Assembly: GCA_023389745.1 (NCBI GenBank)
Contig: JAEWED010000187.1
Span: 1-15,031 of the forward strand
Reading direction: 5' to 3'
Origin: Actinomycetes bacterium
Lineage (GTDB): Bacteria > Actinomycetota > Acidimicrobiia > Acidimicrobiales > Microtrichaceae
DNA: 15,031 nucleotides
Below the pieces are notes generated by a model that worked only from the letters and a program-made list of their open reading frames with translations, made no database searches and was not told the origin of the DNA. This document shows positions 5,633-12,150 of this stretch, in pieces. A program made the translations under genes and the position numbers. How positions within the stretch are numbered: the stretch's first letter is position 1; each line of letters starts with the position of its first letter.

Positions 5633-7473
5633 GGCTCGCTCCGGTGCAGCACGAGCGAGCCGAGCGGCCCGATCGACCCCTGCCAGCCATCGGGCACCCA
5701 CGTGGTGCAGTCGGGCCGCACCACGCGCTGCGGGCCGGCGACGGTCGGCGTGCCGGTGCCACCCGCACGGTCCGTCTCGGCCCAACGCTCGAGCACGTCG
5801 GTGATGTCGGCGGGTGCGGGCAGGGTGGCGACGGCCCGCAGGGCCACGATCTCGACGGGGTCGTCGCGACGTTCGTAGCCGTTGCGGCGCAGGTGCTCGG
5901 CGTGGAAGTCGGCGACCGAGGCCACGGTGAGCTCGTGGCTCTGCCCGGCGTAGCGGCAGTCCAACCCGACGCTCACCTCGACCGCGGCTGCGTCGCTGTC
6001 GGCGGGGCTCTCGGCTGCCATCGCTGCGGCGACACCGTCGGACAGCTCGGCGAGCGCCACGTCGAGCCCAGTGTGGTCCGACGGCGTGGGCCAGGACCGC
6101 ACGGCCTCGTGGCGCCGCGGCGCACACAGGAGCCCGACGGCGGAGAGCACACCGGCCGCGCCGGGCACGATCACCGTCGGCATGCCGACCGCCTCGGCGA
6201 GTGCGCAGGCGTGCAGCGGGCCCGCGCCGCCGAACGCGACGAGCGCCAGGCCCGCCGGGTCGACGCCCCGCTCGACCGACACGGCCCGGATCGCCCGTTC
6301 CATCTCGGCGTCCGCGACGCGCAGCACCCCCTCGGCGGTGACGCCCGCGTCGTCGAGAGCGCGCCGGGCGGCGTCGACGTCGAGTCGTCCGAGCTCGGGG
6401 AAGCTCGAGTCGGCCGGGATGCGACCGGCGACCAGGTTGGCGTCGGTCACTGTGGGTGCCGTGCCGCCGCGGCCGTAGCAGGCAGGCCCGGGCACGGCGC
6501 CCGCCGACTCGGGCCCGACGACGAGCGCACCGCCGTCGTCGATGCGGGCGATCGACCCACCGCCGGCACCGATGGTGTGCACGTCGAGCGACGGCAGCCG
6601 GATCGGGAACCCGGCGACGCTGCGCTGCGCGGCGGGGGCCGGCGCGCCGTCGAGGATCAGGCACACGTCGGTCGAGGTGCCGCCCATGTCGAAGCTCACG
6701 GCGTCAGGGTGACCGCACGCGACGGCGACCTCGGCCGCGGCGCGCACCCCGCCGGCCGGGCCGGACAGCAGCAGCGCCGCCGGCAGCTCCGCCGCGCGCT
6801 CGACGTCGACGAGCCCACCGGACGAGGTCATCACCTCGACCTGTTCGGCGACGTCACCGAGGCCGAGCAGGTAGGGGCGGCAGACCGGCCGCAGCGACGC
6901 GTTCACGACGGTGGTGACGGTGCGCTCGTACTCGCGGAACTCGGGGGCGACCTCGTGCGAGGCGCTGACGTCCAGGCCACGGGCCCGCAGCTCCTCGGCG
7001 ACCGCCCGTTCGTGGACCGGGTCGAGATCTGCGTGCAGGAGGCAGATCGCCACGGCACCGATCCCGTCGGGCAGCGTCGAACACGATCCCGGCTGGTACC
7101 CCTCGAGCACGGCGCCGGTCGAGTCGAGCCGTTCACGCACCTCGACGCGATCCGACCGTTCGACCAGCGGCGCGGGACGGTCGGCCCACGGGTCGTAGAG
7201 CGAGGGCCGGTGCTGGCGCGCCACCTCGATCACGTCCCGGAAGCCCTCGGTGGTGACGAGTGCCACACGGGCGCCGCGTCGCTCGAGCAGCGCGTTGGTC
7301 GCGACGGTCGTGCCGTGTGCCAGCAGCTGCGGCGCGGATCCCGCTGCGAGCCGACCGATGCCCTCGCGCACTGCAGATCCGGGGTCGTCGGGTGTGGATG
7401 GGATCTTCAGTATCGACCCGTCGATGCCGACGATGTCTGTGAAGGTTCCACCGCTGTCGGCACCGAATCGCAC
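5629..7473 (-). CDS. hyuA: Hydantoinase A / HyuA-type ATP-binding subunit
   Basis: I chose GTG 7473 (614 aa) because the family begins a few residues before its first ATP-site motif, here FGADSGGTFTDIV (D6-V15). A -10-like TACCTT lies 7 nt upstream, giving a leaderless start. The frame is open to another GTG at 7548, but that overlaps the divergent J-domain gene. Hydant_A_N covers about 3-175, with GTTVATNALLERRGARVALV near 54-73. The Hydantoinase_A domain follows with LSGPAGGV (236-243), FDMGGTSTDV (261-270), HTIGAGGGSIA (299-309) and GPESAGAVPGPACYGRGG (320-337). The C-terminal domain is short: the usual linker is condensed, but the GPQ...TTWVPDGW segment remains. With HyuB it should open cyclic amides such as hydantoins with ATP, or carboxylate a ketone; the substrate is open. 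Confidence 0.92.
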   Translation of the reverse strand: MRFGADSGGTFTDIVGIDGSILKIPSTPDDPGSAVREGIGRLAAGSAPQLLAHGTTVATNALLERRGARVALVTTEGFRDVIEVARQHRPSLYDPWADRPAPLVERSDRVEVRERLDSTGAVLEGYQPGSCSTLPDGIGAVAICLLHADLDPVHERAVAEELRARGLDVSASHEVAPEFREYERTVTTVVNASLRPVCRPYLLGLGDVAEQVEVMTSSGGLVDVERAAELPAALLLSGPAGGVRAAAEVAVACGHPDAVSFDMGGTSTDVCLILDGAPAPAAQRSVAGFPIRLPSLDVHTIGAGGGSIARIDDGGALVVGPESAGAVPGPACYGRGGTAPTVTDANLVAGRIPADSSFPELGRLDVDAARRALDDAGVTAEGVLRVADAEMERAIRAVSVERGVDPAGLALVAFGGAGPLHACALAEAVGMPTVIVPGAAGVLSAVGLLCAPRRHEAVRSWPTPSDHTGLDVALAELSDGVAAAMAAESPADSDAAAVEVSVGLDCRYAGQSHELTVASVADFHAEHLRRNGYERRDDPVEIVALRAVATLPAPADITDVLERWAETDRAGGTGTPTVAGPQRVVRPDCTTWVPDGWQGSIGPLGSLVLHRSEP

Positions 7474-7480
7474 CCGGATG

Positions 7481-7486
7481 AAGGTA
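7481..7486 (-). promoter_or_regulatory. -10 box of the hyuA operon (leaderless spacing)
   Basis: On the minus strand TACCTT (TAnnnT) is followed by 7 nt and then GTG 7473. Transcription would begin at or next to the start codon. No Shine-Dalgarno precedes the GTG. This supports 7473 over the upstream GTG at 7548. Confidence 0.45.
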
Positions 7487-7540
7487 TCTGCCCATGGAGG
7501 TACCCGGCTCGGCGCTGCTAGGCAGTCATCGGGAGAAGAA

Positions 7541-8005
7541 ATGGACACTGATCAGAACGAGATGCCCCCACGAGCAGGCGCGCGTGGCGGCTTTCCAGGC
7601 GGGCGGACACCACTGCCTCGCATCGCCCGCCCGAACACCTCGTCGGACCAGGACGTCCTGTACGTCGAGAGCGCCTTCCGGCGCGACCAGAACGAAGGAA
7701 CCTCATTGCCCCGACGACAGAGCGGATTCGAGAACTACTTCTCCTCGGAGTCGCTCTTCGAGGCGGTGCCGAGCCTCCTCGACGAGCCGGACCCCGACGA
7801 GGGTCCGTACGCGGTGCTCGGCCTGACGTACTCGGCGTCGTGGGAGGAGATCTCCCGTTCGCACCGCGCACTGGTGTCCGAGCTGCACCCGGACCGCTAC
7901 GTCGATGCCGACGAGCAGGTTCGCGTCGCTGCCGAGCGTCGGGTGCGCGACGTCAACGAGGCCTTCGCGACGATCCGACGCGAGCGCAGCGGCCGCGGCC
8001 GCTGA
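7541..8005 (+). CDS. J-domain (DnaJ-like) protein
   Basis: A 154-aa protein starting at ATG 7541 after GGGAGAAG. Residues 1-60 are rich in R, P and G and look disordered. The C-terminal J domain (about 89-147) begins PYAVLGLTYSASWEEISRSH and contains the invariant HPD at 116-118 (LHPDRYVD), followed by a helix with RVRDVNEAFATI. There is no G/F region, zinc-finger or client-binding domain, so this is a class C J protein. It would stimulate the ATPase of a DnaK-type Hsp70 for some specific client. A TTG at 7706, preceded by AAGGAA, is in frame at residue 56 and could start a shorter form containing just the J domain. The gene is divergent from hyuA (67-bp gap) and convergent with the RNase H fusion. 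Confidence 0.85.
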   Translation: MDTDQNEMPPRAGARGGFPGGRTPLPRIARPNTSSDQDVLYVESAFRRDQNEGTSLPRRQSGFENYFSSESLFEAVPSLLDEPDPDEGPYAVLGLTYSASWEEISRSHRALVSELHPDRYVDADEQVRVAAERRVRDVNEAFATIRRERSGRGR

Positions 8006-8061
8006 CCCGACCCGTTCGCCGCCCCTGACCCGTTCTCGGGGCGATCGTGGCGGCCCCAGCC

Positions 8062-8089
8062 GGCACGAAGGTGCCCAGGTAGTGCCTGG
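8062..8089. terminator. Two small tandem hairpins in a convergent gap
   Basis: GGCAC-GAAG-GTGCC (8062-8075) and CCAGG-TAGTG-CCTGG (8075-8089) lie between the stops of the J-domain and RNase H genes. Each stem is 5 bp with no U-tract, so a terminator role is only suggested by position. Confidence 0.35.
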
Positions 8090-8099
8090 TACGGCGGAC

Positions 8100-9134
8100 T
8101 CAGAAGCGGTCGATCTCGAGTGACCACACGTCGTCGCCGAGCGCATCGGTGAAGCGGCGCAACGCCAGCTCCGCCTCGGCGTCGACGCCGTCGGTCACGA
8201 CCACCGCGCCGGCTGACACCGACCGCAGCCATCCGTCGCGTCGAGCGATGGCCTTGCGCTTCGCGTCGGCGTCCGCGGGTCGCTTCTTCTCGAGGGTGAC
8301 CACCGACCTGGCCGCAGCGCAGCCGGCGTCGAACCCGGCACGCGCCGTCTCGGGCCAGCCGGCGACCGGGTCCGGGTACGGCAGCACGGCGACGTAGGGC
8401 ACGCCGGCGTCGACCGCTGCCGCCGCGCCGAGCTCCTCGGCGCCGGGGCGCAGGCCGCTCAGCACGACCAGATCGGGGTGCAACGTGTGCTGGGCACCGA
8501 GGATCGCCGCGAGCTGGCGCCGCAGCACGTCACCCGCCGGTGTGCCCGCGAGCGCGTCGGAGCGCACGCCGACCACGGCATACGGGGTGCCCTCCGGGAT
8601 CCGGGAGTCGCGCGCCGGCGACGACCCCGTGTCAGGTGCGGCGGCGCTCACCTTCGCCGGCCGCCCCGCGGTGTCGGCCGGTCCCAGGTCGTCCTCCGAT
8701 GGTGGCTCGTCGCCCGAGCCGTCACGCCCGTACGAGGCAGCGACGGCGAGCCGGTCGACCAGGTCGTTCATCGGATCGCCGCTGTGGCCCTTCACCCAGT
8801 CCCACGTGACGTCACGCTCCTGCACGAGCTCGATGAACGGCTCCCACAGGTCGCGGTTCGCGACCGGTTCCTTCTTCGAGTTCTTCCACCCGCGGGCGAG
8901 CCAGCCCTTCCACCACCCGTCACGGAAGCAGTTCACGACGTAGGTCGAGTCGCTCACGATGTGCACGGGACCCTCGATGCTGAGCACCGCCTGGTACGCG
9001 GCGAGGATCTCCATGCGCTGGTTCGTGGTCGTCGGATCGTGCCCCGACGCCCACGCGCCGCCGGGCACCGCCCACGCCCAGCCGCCCGGCCCGGGGTTCC
9101 CGCGGCACGCACCGTCGGTGTAGGCGACGGTCAC
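8100..9134 (-). CDS. Ribonuclease HI fused to a SLOG/YpsA-like Rossmann domain
   Basis: I place the start at GTG 9134 (344 aa), directly before the first RNase H strand (VTVAYTDGACRGNPGPGGW). The frame is open to GTG 9224, with further GTGs at 9191, 9182 and 9146. RNase HI covers about 1-135 with catalytic D7, E42, D62 and D127, and H117 in VKGHSGDPMN. The basic hybrid-binding loop is present (GWWKGWLARGWKNSKKEP, about 73-90). It should cut RNA in RNA-DNA hybrids using Mg2+. A disordered linker (about 136-183) joins it to a second domain (about 184-340). That domain has PYAVVGVRSD, LVVLSGLRPGAEELGAAAAV, VPYVAVLPYPDP and AGAVVVTDGVDAE, the pattern of SLOG/YpsA-like nucleotide- or ligand-binding Rossmann folds. 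This is not the RNase HI-CobC fusion of mycobacteria. The gene is divergent from aceE. Confidence 0.85.
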   Translation of the reverse strand: MTVAYTDGACRGNPGPGGWAWAVPGGAWASGHDPTTTNQRMEILAAYQAVLSIEGPVHIVSDSTYVVNCFRDGWWKGWLARGWKNSKKEPVANRDLWEPFIELVQERDVTWDWVKGHSGDPMNDLVDRLAVAASYGRDGSGDEPPSEDDLGPADTAGRPAKVSAAAPDTGSSPARDSRIPEGTPYAVVGVRSDALAGTPAGDVLRRQLAAILGAQHTLHPDLVVLSGLRPGAEELGAAAAVDAGVPYVAVLPYPDPVAGWPETARAGFDAGCAAARSVVTLEKKRPADADAKRKAIARRDGWLRSVSAGAVVVTDGVDAEAELALRRFTDALGDDVWSLEIDRF

Positions 9135-9202
9135 GCCGCTGGGCACGACACCGGTCGATCGGGGGCGGGAGGGGCGGGGCACGGCGGGCACGCTACCGCC
9201 CG

Positions 9203-9208
9203 TACTGT
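9203..9208 (+). promoter_or_regulatory. Putative -10 box of aceE
   Basis: TACTGT (TAnnnT) lies 34 nt before ATG 9243 and would give a leader of roughly 28 nt containing the GGAGG ribosome site. No clear -35 is visible. It overlaps the hairpin at 9207-9224. Confidence 0.35.
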
Positions 9209-9224
9209 GGGGGTCAGCCCCCAC
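9207..9224. promoter_or_regulatory. Perfect 7-bp hairpin/dyad in the aceE promoter-leader
   Basis: GTGGGGG and CCCCCAC flank a TCAG loop. The dyad lies 18 nt upstream of the aceE ATG, over the likely transcription start. It could be an operator or a 5' leader stem-loop. Confidence 0.45.
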
Positions 9225-9242
9225 GCTCCCCGGAGGACCCGG

Positions 9243-11975
9243 ATGATCATCGACGGATTCGCTCGTCAGCTGCCCGACATCGACCCGGACGAGACCGAGG
9301 AGTGGCTGGACTCACTCGCTGCGGTGGTCGACTCCAAGGGCCGCGCCCGGGCGCAGTACCTGATGTCGCGCCTGATCGAGCGCTCCCGCGAGCTCGCGGT
9401 CGGGACCCCTGCGTCGGTGTCGACGCCGTACGTGAACACCATCCCCAGGGAAGAGGAGCCGTGGTTCCCCGGGGACTACGAGCTCGAGCGCCACATCCGC
9501 GCGTACATCCGCTGGAACGCCGCGGTGATGGTGGTGCGGGCGAACAAGGCGGCCGACGGCATCGGCGGTCACCTCTCGACCTTCGCGTCGTCGGCCGCGC
9601 TCTACGAGGTCGGCTTCAACCACTTCTTCCGCGGCAAGGACTCGGGCGACCCCGGCGACCACGTGTACATCCAGGGCCACGCTGCGCCGGGCATCTACGC
9701 CCGCGCCTTCCTGGAGCACCGCCTCGACGAGGCCGACCTGGACCGCTTCCGCCGCGAGATCGACGCGCCGCCCGCGACCGAGGCGCTGCCCGGGCGCGGC
9801 CTGTCGTCGTACCCGCACCCCCGCCTGATGCCCGACTTCTGGGAGTACCCGACGGTCTCGATGGGGCTCGGGCCGATCCTGTCGATCTACCAGGCCCGGT
9901 TCAACAAGTACCTCGACAACCGCCGCATCGACAACGCGTCGAGCAGCCGGGTCTGGTCGTTCATCGGCGACGGAGAGGTCGACGAGCCCGAGACGCTCGG
10001 TGCCATCTCGCTCGCCGCACGTGAGCAGCTCGACAACCTGACGTGGGTCATCAACTGCAACCTGCAGCGACTCGACGGTCCGGTGCGCGGCAACGGCAAG
10101 GTCATCCAGGAGCTCGAGGCGATCTTCCGGGGCTCCGGCTGGAACGTGATCAAGGTCGTGTGGGGCACCGGATGGGACGAGCTGCTCGCCCGTGACGTCG
10201 ACGGCGTGCTGCTCAACAAGATGAACTCGACCGTCGACGGTGAGTTCCAGCGCTACGCCATCGAGGACGGCTCGTACATCCGCGAGAAGTTCTTCGGACC
10301 CGACCCCCGCCTCCGCAAGATGGTCGAGCACCTCTCCGACACCGAGCTGCAGAACCTGCCCCGAGGCGGTCACGACTACCACAAGCTCTACAGCGCCTAT
10401 CAGGCAGCGGTCGAGACCGAGGGCGTGCCGACGGTCATCCTCGCGAAGACCGTCAAGGGCTGGACGCTCGGCTCCGGCTTCGAGGGCCGCAACTCGACCC
10501 ACCAGATCAAGAAGATGACCGCCGCCCAGCTGATGGAGCTGCGCGACCGGCTGCACCTGACCGAGGTGCTGCCGGACTCGGCGTTCGACGGCGACGTGCC
10601 GCCGTACGTGCGTCCCCCGCTCGACTCCCCCGTGACCGAGTACCTGCTCGGCCGACGCCGGGCGCTCGACGGGCCCCTGCCGTCGCGCCAGGTCGCGACC
10701 CGCCGGCCGCTGCGCCTTCCGAGCCCGACCGTGTACGACGAGATCACCGCCGGATCGGGCACGCAGGCCGCGTCGACGACCACGGCGTTCACCCGGCTGC
10801 TGCGCTCGCTGTGCCGTGACTCCGAGATCGGCCCGCGCATCGTGCCGATCATCCCCGACGAGGCCCGCACCTTCGGCATGGACTCGCTGTTCAAGGAGCT
10901 CGGCATCTACGCCTCGCAGGGCCAGAAGTACGAGCCGGTCGACCACGACCTGTTGCTGTCGTACAAGGAGTCCTCCGACGGTCAGATCCTCGAGGAGGGC
11001 ATCAGCGAGGCCGGCGGACTGGCGTCGTGGACGGCGGCGGCGACCAGCTACGCGACCCGTGGCGTGCCGATGGTGCCGTTCTTCACCTTCTATTCGATGT
11101 TCGGGTTCCAGCGCGTCGGCGACCTGATCTGGGCCGCCGCCGATGCCCGCGCCCGTGGGTTCCTGATGGGCGCCACCGCAGGGCGCACCACGCTCGAGGG
11201 CGAGGGGTTGCAGCACCAGGACGGCCACAGCCACCTGCTGGCGTCGACGGTGCCGGTGTGCCGAGCGTACGACCCGGCGTTCGCCTACGAGTCCGCGGTG
11301 ATCATCGACGACGGCATCCACCGCATGTACCCCGACGGTGACGCGACCCGGGGCGAGGACCTGATCTACTACCTGACCCTCTACAACGAGAACTACCCGA
11401 TGCCCGCGCTGCCCGACGGCGTGCGAGAAGGCGTCGTGAACGGGCTCTATCGCTACGTCGACGCCCCCGAGGGCCCCGGCCTGCGAGCGACGATCCTGTT
11501 CTCGGGCACCAGCTACCTGGCCGCGGTCACCGCTCGCGACGAGCTCGCCGAGCACTACGGCGTCGGCGCCGAGCTATGGTCGGCCACGAGCTACCAGCAG
11601 CTGCGCGCCGACGCGATCGAGGTGGAGCGCTGGAACCGGCTGCACCCCGACCAGCCCGAGCGCACGCCGCTGGTCACCCAGGAGCTCGCCACGTCGCAGG
11701 GCCCGATCGTCGCGGTGTCGGACCACATGCGCGCCGTGCCCGACCAGATCGCCCGGTGGGTGCCGCGGCGCTGGAACGTGCTCGGCACCGACGGCTTCGG
11801 ACGCTCCGACACCCGTGAGGCGCTGCGCCGCTACTTCGAGACCGACGCGCCGCACGTGGTGCTCGCCGTGCTCTCCGGCCTCGTCGCCGACGGCGTGCTC
11901 GACCCCTCGGTGCTGCCCGACGCGATCAAGTGCTACGACATCGCCACCGACACCGAGGTCCCCTGGCACGGCTGA
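9243..11975 (+). CDS. aceE: Pyruvate dehydrogenase E1 component, homodimeric type
   Basis: A 910-aa protein, close to the usual length of homodimeric E1 (about 890-930), with GGAGG seven nt before ATG 9243. It decarboxylates pyruvate with thiamine diphosphate and passes the acetyl group to the lipoyl groups of E2, feeding acetyl-CoA into the TCA cycle. The start QLPDIDPDETEEWLDSLAAV is typical of actinobacterial AceE. The ThDP/Mg site is GDGEVDEPE (242-250) with NCNLQRLDGPV (271-281). Conserved GGHLSTFASSA (108-118) and QGHAAPGIYARAFLE (144-158) provide active-site histidines H110 and H146. The pyrimidine and transketolase C-terminal domains follow, up to SDTREALRRYFETD near the end. No E2 or E3 gene is adjacent, as is common in actinobacteria. 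The stop lies inside a 21-bp tandem repeat. Confidence 0.97.
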   Translation: MIIDGFARQLPDIDPDETEEWLDSLAAVVDSKGRARAQYLMSRLIERSRELAVGTPASVSTPYVNTIPREEEPWFPGDYELERHIRAYIRWNAAVMVVRANKAADGIGGHLSTFASSAALYEVGFNHFFRGKDSGDPGDHVYIQGHAAPGIYARAFLEHRLDEADLDRFRREIDAPPATEALPGRGLSSYPHPRLMPDFWEYPTVSMGLGPILSIYQARFNKYLDNRRIDNASSSRVWSFIGDGEVDEPETLGAISLAAREQLDNLTWVINCNLQRLDGPVRGNGKVIQELEAIFRGSGWNVIKVVWGTGWDELLARDVDGVLLNKMNSTVDGEFQRYAIEDGSYIREKFFGPDPRLRKMVEHLSDTELQNLPRGGHDYHKLYSAYQAAVETEGVPTVILAKTVKGWTLGSGFEGRNSTHQIKKMTAAQLMELRDRLHLTEVLPDSAFDGDVPPYVRPPLDSPVTEYLLGRRRALDGPLPSRQVATRRPLRLPSPTVYDEITAGSGTQAASTTTAFTRLLRSLCRDSEIGPRIVPIIPDEARTFGMDSLFKELGIYASQGQKYEPVDHDLLLSYKESSDGQILEEGISEAGGLASWTAAATSYATRGVPMVPFFTFYSMFGFQRVGDLIWAAADARARGFLMGATAGRTTLEGEGLQHQDGHSHLLASTVPVCRAYDPAFAYESAVIIDDGIHRMYPDGDATRGEDLIYYLTLYNENYPMPALPDGVREGVVNGLYRYVDAPEGPGLRATILFSGTSYLAAVTARDELAEHYGVGAELWSATSYQQLRADAIEVERWNRLHPDQPERTPLVTQELATSQGPIVAVSDHMRAVPDQIARWVPRRWNVLGTDGFGRSDTREALRRYFETDAPHVVLAVLSGLVADGVLDPSVLPDAIKCYDIATDTEVPWHG

Positions 11976-12029
11976 GTCGAGCGCCAACACGGCTGAGTCG
12001 AGCCCAGGCACTTGGGTCGAGCGCCCGCG
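11967..12029. repeat. 21-bp tandem repeat overlapping the aceE stop
   Basis: Units begin with CAC at 11967, 11988 and 12009. The first 16 bases of the first two are identical (CACGGCTGAGTCGAGC), and the third is degenerate (CACTTGGGTCGAGCGC). The first unit carries the aceE TGA (11973-11975). Because the period is 21, the second unit gives an in-frame backup TGA at 11994-11996. Confidence 0.85.
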
Positions 12030-12148
12030 CACAGCGCACAACCCGAATCGGTTGGGTCGTGTGCGCGGCCCACCGCGCAGAGAACCCAACCGATTCCGAG
12101 TGTGCTGTGAGCGCGGCGATTCAGTGCGCCAACACGGCTGAGTCGAGC
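11981..12148. repeat. 23-bp direct repeat flanking an inverted repeat
   Basis: Identical 23-bp copies lie at 11981-12003 and 12126-12148 (both start GCGCCAACACGGCTGAGTCG and end AGC). They bracket a 122-bp block that contains the long inverted repeat 12027-12114. The second copy ends 2 nt before the sulfotransferase stop. Confidence 0.8.
12027..12114. terminator. 31-nt-arm imperfect inverted repeat between convergent genes
   Basis: Arms 12027-12057 and 12084-12114 match at 24 of 31 positions, with 13 unbroken pairs next to the loop (GAATCGGTTGGGT and ACCCAACCGATTC). The 26-nt loop is GC-rich. The left arm can also fold alone (GCGCACA at 12034-12040 with TGTGCGC at 12060-12066, and ACCC with GGGT inside). 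Its position between the aceE and sulfotransferase stops suggests a bidirectional terminator. No U-tract is present. It could also be a member of a dispersed intergenic repeat family. Confidence 0.6.
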
Positions 12149-12150
12149 GG

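Noticed and set aside
5633..6664. Upstream extension of the hyuB frame to a possible 869-aa protein
   Set aside because: The extension lies in another frame of hyuA and is arginine-rich. The HyuB family starts at ATG 5632, which overlaps the hyuA stop in an ATGA.
5614..7521. 635-aa plus-strand open frame opposite hyuA
   Set aside because: It is antisense to a clear HyuA and has no domain. The composition is typical of a shadow frame.
8478..9242. 255-codon extension upstream of aceE in the same frame
   Set aside because: It runs antisense through the RNase HI gene and has arginine/proline-rich nonsense composition. ATG 9243 has a GGAGG site and matches the conserved AceE N-terminus.
9312..11555. 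747-aa open frame on the minus strand inside aceE
   Set aside because: It is exactly antisense to a certain aceE. The translation is low-complexity, rich in G/R/V/A/H/D, with no recognisable domain, which is a codon-bias shadow of high GC sequence.
11981..12148. Direct repeats around the inverted repeat as a CRISPR or IS/MITE with target-site duplication
   Set aside because: There are too few units with no spacers for a CRISPR. The 23-bp repeat is longer than usual target duplications, and one copy is part of a local tandem array, so slippage or duplication is simpler. A transposed origin is unproven.
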